Assembly: GCA_018828125.1 (NCBI GenBank)
Contig: JAHJWB010000015.1
Location: 229,656-293,655, forward strand
DNA length: 64,000 nucleotides
Direction: 5' to 3'
From: Gammaproteobacteria bacterium
GTDB taxonomy: Bacteria; Pseudomonadota; Gammaproteobacteria; Burkholderiales; Burkholderiaceae_C
This document shows positions 1-8,901 of the stretch, piece by piece. The position numbers were made by a program, and so were the translations under genes. Position 1 is the first letter of the stretch, and every line of letters starts with the position of its first letter. The notes under the pieces are model-generated. The model made no database searches and was not told the origin of the DNA. It saw only the letters and a program-made list of their open reading frames with translations.

Positions 1-1252
1 CGGCAGTGGCAAAACCGCCGCGTTTGCGCTGGCCCTGCTGGCCAACCTCAATCCTCGCCGTTTTGCCGTGCAATCGCTGGTGCTGTGTCCCACGCGCGAA
101 CTGGCCGACCAGGTCAGCACCGAGATCCGCCGCCTGGCGCGGGCCGAAGAGAACATCAAGGTCGTGACCCTGTGTGGTGGCGTGCCGCTGCGCGCGCAGA
201 CGCTGAGCCTGGAGCACGGTGCCCACATCGTGGTGGGCACACCCGGCCGTGTGATGGACCACCTGGAGCGCCAGCACCTGAGCCTGGAAGCCTTGAACAC
301 CTTGGTGCTGGACGAGGCCGACCGCATGCTGGACATGGGCTTTTTCGATGACATCGTCACCGTGGCGCGCCAGTGTCCCAAAGAGCGCCAGACCCTGCTG
401 TTCTCGGCCACTTACCCTGAAGGCATTGCCAAGCTCAGTGCCCAGTTCATGAAGACCCCCGTGCGGATCACGGTGCAGGCGCAGCATGCCGAGGGCAAGA
501 TCGAGCAGCGCTGGTACGAGGTGAAGAACAGCGAGCGCCTGCACGCGGTGTCGCAGTTGCTTAACCACTTCCGGCCTGAATCCTCGATTGCCTTTTGCAA
601 CACCAAGCAGCAGTGCCGCGACCTGGTGGGCGTGCTGCAGGCGCAGGGCTTCAGCGCGCTGGCGTTGTTTGGAGAACTGGAGCAACGCGAGCGCGACCAG
701 GTGTTGGTGCAGTTTGCCAACCGCAGTTGCTCGGTGCTGGTGGCCACCGACGTGGCTGCGCGGGGCCTCGACATCGCCAACCTGGCCGCGGTCATCAACG
801 TGGACGTGACGCCCGACCCCGAGGTGCACATCCACCGCATCGGCCGCACCGGCCGGGGCGATGCCGAGGGCCTGGCGCTGAACCTGGCCAGCCTGTCCGA
901 GATGGGCTTCGTCGGGAAGATCGAGGTGCTGCAGGGTCGCGAGTCGCGCTGGTCGCCGTTGACCGACCTCACCCCCACAGGCAGTGGCCCCCTCGTGCCA
1001 CCCATGGTCACTATCCAGATCATTGGCGGCCGCAAGGAGAAGATCCGCGCAGGCGACGTGCTGGGCGCGCTGACCGGCGAGATGGGCTACACCCGTGAGC
1101 AGATCGGCAAGATCAACGTGAATGACTTCTCCACCTACGTGGCAGTGGACCGCACCATTGGGGCGCAGGCCGCCCAGCGGCTGAACCAAGGCCGTGTGAA
1201 GGGGAAAACCGTGAAGGCGCGGCTGGTGACGGGGAACCAGGAATTTGAGTGA
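1..1252 (+). CDS. dbpA: ATP-dependent RNA helicase DbpA, 5'-truncated by window edge
   Basis: DEAD-box RNA helicase of the DbpA type, which acts in 50S ribosomal subunit assembly by remodelling 23S rRNA. The frame is open from base 2, so the gene begins outside the window. The first visible residues are the Walker A motif GSGKTAAF. Then follow PTRELADQ, the DEAD box LDEADRMLDMGF, the SAT motif FSATYP and the C-terminal helicase motif HRIGRTGRG. The last 75 or so residues (from PPMVTIQIIGG) match the DbpA RNA-binding domain that recognises 23S helix 92, which separates it from RhlE and other DEAD-box proteins. It stands alone on the plus strand and is followed by two palindromic repeats. Confidence 0.93.
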   Translation, partial: GSGKTAAFALALLANLNPRRFAVQSLVLCPTRELADQVSTEIRRLARAEENIKVVTLCGGVPLRAQTLSLEHGAHIVVGTPGRVMDHLERQHLSLEALNTLVLDEADRMLDMGFFDDIVTVARQCPKERQTLLFSATYPEGIAKLSAQFMKTPVRITVQAQHAEGKIEQRWYEVKNSERLHAVSQLLNHFRPESSIAFCNTKQQCRDLVGVLQAQGFSALALFGELEQRERDQVLVQFANRSCSVLVATDVAARGLDIANLAAVINVDVTPDPEVHIHRIGRTGRGDAEGLALNLASLSEMGFVGKIEVLQGRESRWSPLTDLTPTGSGPLVPPMVTIQIIGGRKEKIRAGDVLGALTGEMGYTREQIGKINVNDFSTYVAVDRTIGAQAAQRLNQGRVKGKTVKARLVTGNQEFE

Positions 1253-1254
1253 AA

Positions 1255-1300
1255 TTGGCCGCTAGCGCTTATCTGGTAAGCGCAAGTAGCTATTAAATAT
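1255..1300 (+). repeat. AGCGCT-N9-AGCGCT palindromic element, copy 1
   Basis: First of 11 copies of a roughly 45-bp element. The core is an inverted AGCGCT pair separated by 9 bases, here with one mismatch in the right arm (AGCGCA). It is flanked by TTGGCC on the left and TAGCTATTAAA on the right. It lies 2 bases after the dbpA stop codon. The stem could fold in mRNA, but no T-run typical of an intrinsic terminator follows. Confidence 0.8.
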
Positions 1301-1428
1301 GTAGTGCATCGCCGTAGATCGGCTTGCGCGGCGTGGGCGGACGTCGGCAGTCCTTTTGTGGTGCGGGTCGGACTGCGCCATCGTGGGCTAAACCAGCCGA
1401 CCAAGGTTTGGGCACGATTTTTAGCCAA

Positions 1429-1475
1429 TTGGCCTCTAGCGCTTGTCCAGTAAGCGCTAGCAGCTATCAATTTTT
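1429..1475 (+). repeat. AGCGCT-N9-AGCGCT palindromic element, copy 2
   Basis: Near-consensus copy: TTGGCCTCT, then the AGCGCT/N9/AGCGCT core with interior TGTCCAGTA, then AGCAGCTATCAATTTT. It lies in the 282-bp space between dbpA and the convergent ankyrin gene, which contains two copies of the element and no gene that I can support. Confidence 0.85.
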
Positions 1476-1534
1476 GCGCATCACTAATGTTGGTCGGATT
1501 GGCGTCGCCTCACCGGGCGCCCCGCCAACAGGGG

Positions 1535-2230
1535 TCAGCGCGTCGCACCCGCAGCCTGCAGCATCTGCACCATTTCGTTGTAGCCCCGCTGGCGCGCCAG
1601 TTGCAGCGGTGTGTTCCCTTGCCGGTCTGTCAGCGCATGGCTGGCGCCGGCCTGCAGCAAAGCTTGCAACGTGGCCTGGTGGCGTGGGCCGCCGTTGCCT
1701 AGCACGATGGACTCGATGAGCGCCGTCCAGTGCAGGTTGTTTACATGGTCCAGCGGCGCACCGGCGGCAATCAGCTGGCGCACCACACCGTCGTGCCCCA
1801 GGTGGGCCGCCGCGATCAAGGCTGTGCCGTCGTAGCGGCTGGTCACCTGTTTGGCGCTGGCGCCCAGTTGCAGCAGCAGGCGCAGCGTGGCTTCGTCGTC
1901 GGCCACGGCGGCAATGGTCACGGCGTCGTAGCGGTCGTTTTCCAGCAGGTCCAAGCCCGCGCCCGCTTTGGCGAGGGCGCGGACGGCTTCGACCTGCCGG
2001 GCGAACGTGGCCACATGCAGCGGCGTGCGTCCCTGTGCGTCGCGGGTGTTCAGATCGGCCCGTGCGGCCAGCAATTTCGTCAGCGCGGGCATGTCGCCCC
2101 GTGCGGCAGCGGCGTGCAGGCCCTGGTAAGCCGCTGATTCAGCAGCCGTGGGAGGCACCTGGGCGATGGCGGGGAGGGTGCCGGTCAGCAGCGCTGCGGA
2201 CAGCGCGATTGCAAGGTTCCATGGCTTCAG
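1535..2230 (-). CDS. Exported ankyrin-repeat protein, probable CTG start
   Basis: Ankyrin-repeat protein with about five 33-residue repeats. Typical pieces are GRTPLHVATFARQVEAVRAL, DGTALIAAAHLGHDGVVRQL and GNTPLQLARQRGYNEMVQML. The first in-frame ATG (2158) would begin in the mature part. Extending the frame upstream gives a signal peptide (KPWNLAIALSAALLTG, ending AIAQ). The only plausible start for it is CTG at 2230, with a GGAGG ribosome site 5 bases before. I infer a periplasmic protein of about 231 residues. It follows the HbpS-like gene by 52 bases on the same strand. Exported ankyrin proteins of this kind are known near oxidative-stress genes; the role here is unknown. Confidence 0.75.
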   Translation of the reverse strand: MKPWNLAIALSAALLTGTLPAIAQVPPTAAESAAYQGLHAAAARGDMPALTKLLAARADLNTRDAQGRTPLHVATFARQVEAVRALAKAGAGLDLLENDRYDAVTIAAVADDEATLRLLLQLGASAKQVTSRYDGTALIAAAHLGHDGVVRQLIAAGAPLDHVNNLHWTALIESIVLGNGGPRHQATLQALLQAGASHALTDRQGNTPLQLARQRGYNEMVQMLQAAGATR

Positions 2231-2282
2231 GGGTGCCTCCGATGATGTGCGTGCGTCAGGGTGTGTTGCGTGCCGGGGGACG

Positions 2283-2777
2283 TTACTTCAACCACTCTTG
2301 CACCTTGGCGATGCCCGCCACCGCACATTGCTCGTCCAGGTGGCCGCCAGGTGCGCCGCCCACGCCCACGGCGCCGATGACTTCATTGCCCACCTTTACT
2401 GGCACGCCACCGCCCAGCAGCAGGTAGCCAGGGATGTTGACCAGGTTGGCCGCCGCGGGGTTCTTCTGCGCGCCTTCCATCATGGCCAGCGTAGTGTTCT
2501 TGGCCGATGCCGAGGTGTAGGCCTTCAGGCGGCTGGCTTCCAGCGTGTGGGGGCCTGCGTTGTCGGCGCGCTGCACGGCGCGCACGGTGCCTGCGCGGTC
2601 CACCACGGTGGCGGTCACGTTGTAGCCGTTGGCACTGCAGGTGGCCACGGTCTGGGCCGCAATCTGCGTGGCCAGGTCCAGAGAGATGTTCTTTTCGGTG
2701 CGTACACCTTCGGCGCTGGCCGCTGTGGCGATCAGGGACAGGGTGAGGGCGGCGATGGTGGCGAGGCGGTTTTGCAT
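2283..2777 (-). CDS. Secreted GlcG/HbpS-family (DUF336) protein
   Basis: A 164-residue protein with a clear signal peptide (MQNRLATIAALTLSL, cleavage after ATAASA). The mature GlcG/HbpS fold has the family glycine patterns PGYLLLGGGVPV and IGAVGVGGAPGGHLDE near the C-terminus. The ATG at 2777 is chosen because a GGAGAA site precedes it and the signal peptide starts there; a longer open frame upstream adds only noise. Streptomyces HbpS, of the same family, is an extracellular haem-binding protein that modulates a neighbouring two-component system. Here too the neighbours upstream are a response regulator and a sensor kinase on the same strand. Haem binding is inferred, not visible. Confidence 0.85.
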   Translation of the reverse strand: MQNRLATIAALTLSLIATAASAEGVRTEKNISLDLATQIAAQTVATCSANGYNVTATVVDRAGTVRAVQRADNAGPHTLEASRLKAYTSASAKNTTLAMMEGAQKNPAAANLVNIPGYLLLGGGVPVKVGNEVIGAVGVGGAPGGHLDEQCAVAGIAKVQEWLK

Positions 2778-2916
2778 GGTGTTCTCCGGTGTTTGTGACG
2801 TCGGTGCCACCCTTTGTGGCGCCGTGGGAGAACTGTAGAAATTGCCGCCGCTTTCAGCCATTCGGGCGGCTACGCGCGGGCCTCCGTAGAACTACGGAAG
2901 GCTTTTGAAGGCCAGG

Positions 2917-3549
2917 TCAGGATGCTGCATCCACCAGCGCCGCGTACCGCCGTATCAGCTGCGCAAGTGATTCGGCTCCCAGCTTGGCGAACAGGTTGGC
3001 TCGGTGCGTCTCCACCGTGCGGGGCGAGAGTTCGAGCGCGCGGCCGATTTCCTTGTTGGTCAGCCCCTCGACGATCAGCCCCAGCACCTCGCGCTCGCGG
3101 GCCGAGAGCTGCGCAAAACGTTCGCGCGCCTGCTGGTCGGCCTGGTGGCGCTCGCGCGAGCGCACATGCTGGCGCACGGCGTTCTGCAGGGCCTCGATCA
3201 GCACCTCGTCATCCACCGGTTTTTCCAGAAACTCCGCCGCGCCGGTTTTGAAGGCACGGCGGCACATCTCGACCGTGCCGTGGCCGGTCAGCAAAATCAT
3301 CGGCTGGTCCACACCCTGCGCCAGCAGTTGCTCCAGCACCGCGAGGCCGCTGATGCCGGGCATGCGCACATCCAGCACGATGGCGCCGATGCTGGCGCGG
3401 TCAAAACCGGCCATGAACGCCTGTGGGTCAGCCCAGGTCTGCACACGCAGGCCCACGGTGCTGATGAGCAGGGAGAGGCTGTCGCGCACGGCAGCGTCGT
3501 CGTCCACCAGATGGATCAGGGGCGAGAGAGAAGAGGCGTTATCAGTCAT
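2917..3549 (-). CDS. Two-component response regulator, LuxR/FixJ type
   Basis: A 210-residue regulator with a receiver domain (residues about 10-125) and a LuxR-type helix-turn-helix (about 145-205). The acidic triad is HLVDDD near residue 15, the phosphoacceptor is Asp60 in IVLDVRMPG, and the conserved Lys110 sits in FLEKPV. The output domain shows LSAREREVLGLIVEGLTNKEI and SPRTVETHRANLFAKLGA. The start ATG overlaps the stop codon of the kinase gene by 4 bases (ATGA), so the two are translationally coupled. It resembles FixJ/TodT-like regulators. The target is unknown, but the downstream HbpS-like and ankyrin genes are candidates. Confidence 0.92.
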   Translation of the reverse strand: MTDNASSLSPLIHLVDDDAAVRDSLSLLISTVGLRVQTWADPQAFMAGFDRASIGAIVLDVRMPGISGLAVLEQLLAQGVDQPMILLTGHGTVEMCRRAFKTGAAEFLEKPVDDEVLIEALQNAVRQHVRSRERHQADQQARERFAQLSAREREVLGLIVEGLTNKEIGRALELSPRTVETHRANLFAKLGAESLAQLIRRYAALVDAAS

Positions 3550-5096
3550 GGGCCGGCGGGGGCGACAGCCAGGGTCAGGACAAACTCGGCCCCCCGGTCG
3601 GCTGCGGTGGGGTGGGGGGTTGCGGGTGACAAGATCAGCTGCGCACCCATGGCCTGCGCCAGGCTCTCGCACAGGGTCAGCCCCAGGCCCAGGCCCCCGG
3701 TGCGGGTGGTGAAAAAGGGCTCGAACAGGTGCTCGCGAGCCTCGGGCGCAATGCCCGGGCCGTGGTCGCGCACCGTCAAGGCCACCTGCCCCGCACTGGT
3801 GGGCGCCAGGGCAAGGTGCAACTGGCGCTCTGCGGTCGGCACTTGCTCCATTGCCTGCAGGGCGTTCATGAGCAGGTTGTGAATGATCTGTTGCAGCGCC
3901 ACGGGCTCAGCCAGCACGGCGGGCAAGTCGGGAGCAATGGTGACTTGGGGTGTGATGCCGCGCTGCGCCAACTCCGGCTCCAGCAGGTGCAGCACGTCGT
4001 GCACCGCTGCAGACAGGGCCAGTGGCTGGGCCTGGCCCGCCAGGTCGGGCCGCTCTACCAGGCGGCGCAGGCGGCCCACCACGGTGGCGGCACGGCGGGC
4101 TTGCTCGACGGCGCGGGCCATGGCGGTCTGGGCGGTGTCCAGGTCGGGCGGGTCATCGGCCAGCAGGCGCTGGGCGGCCTGCGTGCTGGACAGCACGGCG
4201 GTCAGCGGCTGGTTCAGCTCGTGGGCCATGCCCGCCGCCAGCTCGCCGAGCGTGTTCAGTCGCGCCACCTGGCCCAGCCGCAACAGTTCTTCTGCCCGCT
4301 GGCGTGCGATGCGCTGGCGCTGTAGCGCACGGCCCGCCAGCCACAGCGCTGCAGTCAATGCGCACCAGCCCAGCATGCCCCACCAGGGCAGCTCGCGCAG
4401 GCCCACACTGCGCCGCGCCACCACGTCCAGCGGCTGGCTGGCGGCGGCCAGCAGTTTGTGGAACTCATAAGCGCGGCTCCATGCCGCGTTGTCTGTGCGG
4501 CCAGGCTGCACGACAAAAGTCTCGCCGCCGTGCTCCAGGGTGACACGCACGGGGCTGGTCGCCATGTCCATGGGCCACTCGTCAGCGGGAATGGTGGTGC
4601 GCAGGTCGATGTGCAGCGAGTAGCTGGCGGGTGTGGCTGCAAGCACCAGGTAGTAGCGGCCTGCGGGCAGGTTCAGCCCTGCCACGGCGGCATGGCCACT
4701 GCGGCGTGAGGTGGCTTCAGCGACCGACAGTTCGGCCTGTAAGGCGGGAGGCCATTCGCCTTGCGCCGAGCGCTGCAGCACCGCCAGAATCTGGGGGTAC
4801 ACCGAGGTGAGACGGGGCAAGGGTGATGGTGCGGTGCTGGGGTTGTGGTCACCCATTGCAGCGGCAGGCTGCAGCAGCGCCAGCGTGGCCATGATGGCAT
4901 CGTGCTGCACCACGCGTTGGCTTAACAGCCGGTGCACGATGCGCGCGTCGGTTTCAAACGCTGCGTGCAGCTGTTGCAGGCGTGCCACCGCAAGCCAGCT
5001 GGCCCCTGCGCATGCGACCACGGCCCACAGCAGCAGGCTGGGGACAAGGTGCAGGGTGCGGGTTGAAGGAAGGCGGCGATGCCATGCCGGGGTCAT
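3546..5096 (-). CDS. Membrane sensor histidine kinase
   Basis: A 516-residue kinase. Transmembrane segments lie at about 17-40 and 240-260 and enclose a periplasmic sensor of about 200 residues that I do not recognise. The HisKA phosphoacceptor is His292 in GMAHELNQPLTAV. ATP-binding motifs follow: N box (IIHNLLMNALQAM), G1 (RDHGPGIA), F box (LFEPFFTT) and G2 (GLGLGLTL). It is first in a minus-strand group with the LuxR-type regulator, the HbpS-like protein and the ankyrin protein. The signal is not evident; a redox or haem cue would fit by analogy with HbpS-SenS-SenR of Streptomyces. Confidence 0.92.
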   Translation of the reverse strand: MTPAWHRRLPSTRTLHLVPSLLLWAVVACAGASWLAVARLQQLHAAFETDARIVHRLLSQRVVQHDAIMATLALLQPAAAMGDHNPSTAPSPLPRLTSVYPQILAVLQRSAQGEWPPALQAELSVAEATSRRSGHAAVAGLNLPAGRYYLVLAATPASYSLHIDLRTTIPADEWPMDMATSPVRVTLEHGGETFVVQPGRTDNAAWSRAYEFHKLLAAASQPLDVVARRSVGLRELPWWGMLGWCALTAALWLAGRALQRQRIARQRAEELLRLGQVARLNTLGELAAGMAHELNQPLTAVLSSTQAAQRLLADDPPDLDTAQTAMARAVEQARRAATVVGRLRRLVERPDLAGQAQPLALSAAVHDVLHLLEPELAQRGITPQVTIAPDLPAVLAEPVALQQIIHNLLMNALQAMEQVPTAERQLHLALAPTSAGQVALTVRDHGPGIAPEAREHLFEPFFTTRTGGLGLGLTLCESLAQAMGAQLILSPATPHPTAADRGAEFVLTLAVAPAGP

Positions 5097-5246
5097 GCGC
5101 GGATTCTGGCATGGGGGCTTTGTGGGGCGCCTTTCAACGGTGGCGTGTTCTTGCGCCAGCGGCGCAAAGCAGGTGTTAAGGCGGCTCTTAAGCGGCTCTG
5201 GTGTAATTCCCGGCTCGGTTCATTTCTACGCTCTAATCCACCGCCC

Positions 5247-6197
5247 ATGTCCAGCCCTCCCCCAAAGCCGCACCACTGGCTCACGCCACGCAACTTGTTG
5301 TGGGCGTCCATCGCGGTGGCGGTGGTCACCATTGCACTCAAGACGCTGGCCTGGGTGGTCACGGATTCGGTGGGCTTGCTGTCGGACGCGATGGAGTCGT
5401 TTGTGAACCTGGCCAGTGCCATGTTCGCGCTGGCCATGGTGACGGTGGCGGCGCGCCCTGCAGACGATGACCACCCCTATGGGCACCACAAGGCCGAATA
5501 TTTTTCATCGGGTTTCGAGGGCATTCTCATCATTGGGGTGTCGGCAGGCATTTTTTGGGCGGCCGGGCACCGGCTGCTGGACCCGCAACCCATCGAACAG
5601 ATCGGCTGGGGCCTGGGCCTGTCGGTGTTCAGCTCGGCCCTCAATGGCTTTCTGGCGTGGCTCATGTTCCGCTCCGCACGCGAGTACCGTTCCATCGCGC
5701 TGGAAGCCGACGCCCGCCACCTGGTCACCGATGTGTGGACCTCGGCGGGCGTGCTGGTGGGCATCGTGGGTGCGGTCGTCACCGGCTGGCTGTGGCTGGA
5801 TGCCGTGGCCGCCATCGCGGTGGCGCTCAACATCCTCAAGGAAGGCGTCTCGCTGGTCTGGCGCTCTTCGCAGGGCCTCATGGACTCGGCTGTGGAGCCC
5901 GAAGTGCAGGCCACCATCGAGGCCACGCTGCAGCAGTTTGTCGTGGCGCAGGCACCGGCCCCCGTGCGGTTTGACCATGTGTCCACCCGCCGTGCGGGTC
6001 AGCGCCAGTTTGTCGACATGCACCTGCACATGCCCGCGCACTGGACCCTGAGCCACGCCGCCGAGTTGCGCGGCCAGGTCGAGCGGGCGCTGATGGCGGC
6101 CGTGCCCGGCCTGCGTGCCACCATCGAGCTGTTGCCCACCGACGTGGAAGCGCATTTTGACGACCCCCGTGATGACATCAAGGATGCAGTGAAGTGA
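5247..6197 (+). CDS. Cation diffusion facilitator (CDF) metal efflux protein
   Basis: A 316-residue CDF transporter exporting divalent metals by proton antiport. Six hydrophobic segments precede a cytoplasmic C-terminal domain. Metal-site motifs are [13 protein letters not shown] in TM2 and [16 protein letters not shown] in TM5, with [11 protein letters not shown] between TM2 and TM3. The ATG at 5247 is chosen because the CDF family starts here; upstream codons overlap the divergent kinase gene and read as noise. Its stop codon overlaps the GTG start of dtd. Which metal it moves (Zn, Fe, Co, Mn) cannot be told from the motifs. Confidence 0.92.
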   Translation: MSSPPPKPHHWLTPRNLLWASIAVAVVTIALKTLAWVVTDSVGLLSDAMESFVNLASAMFALAMVTVAARPADDDHPYGHHKAEYFSSGFEGILIIGVSAGIFWAAGHRLLDPQPIEQIGWGLGLSVFSSALNGFLAWLMFRSAREYRSIALEADARHLVTDVWTSAGVLVGIVGAVVTGWLWLDAVAAIAVALNILKEGVSLVWRSSQGLMDSAVEPEVQATIEATLQQFVVAQAPAPVRFDHVSTRRAGQRQFVDMHLHMPAHWTLSHAAELRGQVERALMAAVPGLRATIELLPTDVEAHFDDPRDDIKDAVK

Positions 6198-6661
6198 TCA
6201 GCGTATTGCAACGTGTGCGCGAGGCGCGTGTGGAGGTGGAAGGGCAGATAGTGGGCGCCATCGGCCCCGGCCTGCTGGTGCTGGTGTGCGCCGAACGGGG
6301 CGACACCGAGGCCGAGGCCGACAAGCTGCTGGCCAAGATCCTCAAGCTGCGGATTTTTTCGGACGCTGCTGGCAAGATGAACCAGAGCGTGCAGGACATC
6401 GACGGACGTGGAGCCTGCGGGGGCCTGCTGCTGGTGAGCCAGTTCACCCTGGCCGCAGACACCACGGGCGGCAACCGCCCCAGCTTTACGCAGGCGGCTG
6501 CGCCTGATGAAGGGCGGCGGCTGTATGACTATGTGGTGGCTCAGGCGCGCAAGGTGCACCCCGAGGTGGCCACGGGCCAGTTTGCTGCCGACATGCAGGT
6601 GCATCTCATCAATGACGGGCCGGTGACGATTCCGCTGCGGATGCCACCGGCGGCGGTTTGA
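6194..6661 (+). CDS. dtd: D-aminoacyl-tRNA deacylase
   Basis: A 155-residue enzyme that hydrolyses D-aminoacyl-tRNAs (and glycyl-tRNA-Ala) to keep D-amino acids out of translation. Family hallmarks are the SQFTLAAD motif and the NDGPVTIPL motif, which contains the cross-subunit Gly-cisPro pair. Length matches the family. It starts with GTG inside the stop of the CDF gene (GTGA), so the two are coupled. The stop is followed at once by a palindromic repeat. Confidence 0.95.
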   Translation: MISVLQRVREARVEVEGQIVGAIGPGLLVLVCAERGDTEAEADKLLAKILKLRIFSDAAGKMNQSVQDIDGRGACGGLLLVSQFTLAADTTGGNRPSFTQAAAPDEGRRLYDYVVAQARKVHPEVATGQFAADMQVHLINDGPVTIPLRMPPAAV

Positions 6662-6666
6662 GATTC

Positions 6667-6718
6667 AAAAACAATAGCTGCTAGCGCTTTAGGGATAAGC
6701 GCTGGGGCCTGTTTTGAC
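6667..6718 (-). repeat. AGCGCT-N9-AGCGCT palindromic element, copy 3
   Basis: Reverse-oriented copy with perfect AGCGCT arms and interior TTAGGGATA on the plus strand. The AGCTAT-containing end faces dtd and the GGCC end faces the convergent MFS gene. It fills nearly the whole space between two convergent genes, where a bidirectional stem-loop could serve in transcript termination or 3'-end stability. Confidence 0.85.
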
Positions 6719-6720
6719 CA

Positions 6721-7992
6721 TCATTTTGGGTGCGCCACCAGTGGCGACACCGGCAACACCCGGAACGCTGCTGACGCCAGCGCCAGCCAAGCGGAGATGG
6801 CCAGCATGACGGCTGTGTGAGCATCCCACCCGTAGTGCTGCGCCCAGGTGGCGACGATGCCGGTGAACCACTGCATCAACGCGACGCCCAGGAACATGGC
6901 CATGGTGTAGGCCGACAAGGCCCGGCCCGTGAGCGCAGGCGCGTAGGAGGCGCGCACATCGGCGTATTGCAGCACGCCGTAGCCTGACAGCAGCCCCATC
7001 AGCAGAATCAGCACCACGCTGGCTGCGGGATGCACGCGCAGCACCGCGAGCACGCCGAACAGCGCGGCCATCAACAGCGACGCATTGCCGATCCAGCGCC
7101 TGCGCCGGCCAGTGCCCGGGTCCAGTCGGCCTGCCAGGCCGGGCGCAAAGAGGGCGATGAGCGACAGGCCCAGCGCCACGTTGCCGCTTTCCACCAGCGA
7201 GAGGTGGTAGCGGTCCATCAGTAGCGGCGCCAGCCACAGGCCGCGCAGCGACAAAAAGGCCGCATACCCCGACATGCCCAGCACCAGGATGCCCCAGGTG
7301 TGCGGCACCGTCAGCAGGTGGCCAAAGCCGAGCAGGGCCTGGCCCCAGGTTTCGCGCTGCGCCGGGGGCGGAACCAGGGGCGCGGGTTCATGCACCCGCA
7401 GGTAAATCATCAGCCACGACAGCGCGCTCAGCACCGCCAGCACGGCGTACCCCGTGCGCCAGCCACCGCCGTGCTGCACCAGCCACGCCAGCGGCGTGCC
7501 CGTGAACAGCAGGCCCAGCCCGCCCACGCCCATGGCCACACCCGAGAGGTAGGCAAACCGATCAGCCGCAAAGTGCCGCGCAATGAACAGGGTGCAAGCC
7601 AGGAAGGCGGGCGAGCAGCCCACGCCGATCATCAGCTGGCCCGCCATGAGCGATGGGTAGCCCGGCGCCGCAGCAGAAAGCGCCGAACCCGCAATGGCCA
7701 GCGGAAAGGCAGTGAGAACGGTGCGGCGCAGACCCCACAGGTCCAGCCCCACGCCCATCAGCAACTGCGAGACGCCGAACGCGAGGCCGAACAGCCCCGC
7801 GAAGGCACCCAGCGATCCGGCCGAAAGCCCGAAGTCCGCCGTCAGGCCTTGCGCCACCATGGCGGTGGTGGTGCGAAAGGCTTGGCTGAGCGCGAAGCCG
7901 CTCAGAAGCGTCAGCAGCATGGCCCAGAGGGCGCGGGGCTGCGGACGTTCATGGCCGTTCGGGGCGGATGGGGGGGATGTATGGAGGCTCAC
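6721..7992 (-). CDS. MFS transporter
   Basis: A 423-residue major facilitator with about 12 hydrophobic segments. The loop 2-3 region reads GVGLDLWGLRRT, a divergent form of the MFS D-R motif, and a central cytoplasmic loop follows TM6. The GTG start overlaps the TSUP stop codon (GTGA), and the alpha-helical N-terminus WAMLLTLLSGFALSQAFRT follows directly. A much longer open frame upstream is only a shadow of the TSUP gene. Substrate unknown. Coupling to a TSUP anion exporter suggests, weakly, a small organic acid or sulfonate. Confidence 0.85.
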   Translation of the reverse strand: MSLHTSPPSAPNGHERPQPRALWAMLLTLLSGFALSQAFRTTTAMVAQGLTADFGLSAGSLGAFAGLFGLAFGVSQLLMGVGLDLWGLRRTVLTAFPLAIAGSALSAAAPGYPSLMAGQLMIGVGCSPAFLACTLFIARHFAADRFAYLSGVAMGVGGLGLLFTGTPLAWLVQHGGGWRTGYAVLAVLSALSWLMIYLRVHEPAPLVPPPAQRETWGQALLGFGHLLTVPHTWGILVLGMSGYAAFLSLRGLWLAPLLMDRYHLSLVESGNVALGLSLIALFAPGLAGRLDPGTGRRRRWIGNASLLMAALFGVLAVLRVHPAASVVLILLMGLLSGYGVLQYADVRASYAPALTGRALSAYTMAMFLGVALMQWFTGIVATWAQHYGWDAHTAVMLAISAWLALASAAFRVLPVSPLVAHPK

Positions 7993-8738
7993 TGACGCCA
8001 GAAGAATACCGCGGCCATCACGAGGCCCGTCGCCACGATGCCCCAGCGCAGCACATTCGCAGGCAGCCTGCGCGCCACGCGGGCTCCGCCGTAGCCGCCT
8101 GCGGTGGCGGCCACCATCATCATCAGCGCCTGCGGCCACAGCACGATGCCGCCCGCCGCGTAGATCGCCACGGCAATTGCGGTGAGCAGGGCGGACACCA
8201 GATTCTTCATGCCGTTCATGGCATTGAGCTGCGTCTGCCCCAAGAGGCCGAACAGTGCCAGCAGCAAGATGCCCAGGCCGCCGTTGAAGTAGCCGCCGTA
8301 GCCCGCCACGATCAACATGCCCACGGCGGCCTTCCAGGGTTTGGTGGGGCCGTGGGCCGACACGCCGGCCCATTGCCGCAGTGTGGGTCCAAAGGCGAAC
8401 ATGGCCGTGGCCGCCAGCAGCAGCCAGGGCACCACCTTGCGGAACGTGGCATCGGGCGTGACGAGCAACAGTGCTGCCCCCGCCGAGCCGCCAATGAGCG
8501 CCAGCAGCACCACGGCGCGCAGGGACAGACTGGGTGGTGGCTGCATGTCTTCCCGAAAACCCCACGCGCCGGCCATGTAGCCTGGCAGAAGTGCCACCGT
8601 GCCCGTGGCGTTGGCCACGACGGGCGGCACGCCGGTGAAGACAAGGGCAGGGAGGGTCAGAAAACTGCCGCCCCCCGCCATGGCGTTCAGGGCGCCGGCC
8701 ACAAAAGCGGCGGCGAGCAGCAAGGCAATCTCGAACAT
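7989..8738 (-). CDS. TSUP-family (TauE/SafE) membrane transporter
   Basis: A 249-residue membrane protein with about eight hydrophobic segments. The family signature is the N-terminal ALNAMAGGGSFLTLPAL, echoed in the second half by AGYGGYFNGGLGILLLAL. TSUP proteins export or import sulfite, sulfoacetate or related organosulfur anions. The ATG at 8738 has a purine-rich GGAAGAG upstream. The downstream MFS gene overlaps its stop. It lies 163 bases after regA on the same strand; that gap shows no gene. Confidence 0.88.
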   Translation of the reverse strand: MFEIALLLAAAFVAGALNAMAGGGSFLTLPALVFTGVPPVVANATGTVALLPGYMAGAWGFREDMQPPPSLSLRAVVLLALIGGSAGAALLLVTPDATFRKVVPWLLLAATAMFAFGPTLRQWAGVSAHGPTKPWKAAVGMLIVAGYGGYFNGGLGILLLALFGLLGQTQLNAMNGMKNLVSALLTAIAVAIYAAGGIVLWPQALMMMVAATAGGYGGARVARRLPANVLRWGIVATGLVMAAVFFWRQ

Positions 8739-8901
8739 GTCTCTTCCATCTCGTTGTTGTGCATCTGGCACGCACGCTCCTGGGTACCAGTGGGGGAGAT
8801 GGTAGGCGGCGAAGCAGGGGCCGCTGGCAATTGAAGGCCCACCGTTTTGTGAAGGTGCTGTGCGCAAAAGTTGCGCAATCGTGGATGTCGCGGCCCGTGG
8901 G

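Noticed and set aside
7993..8775. N-terminal extension of the MFS transporter frame to 684 codons
   Set aside because: The extension runs across the TSUP gene in another frame and has Arg/Gly-rich, non-protein-like composition. The GTG start overlapping the TSUP stop explains the gene.
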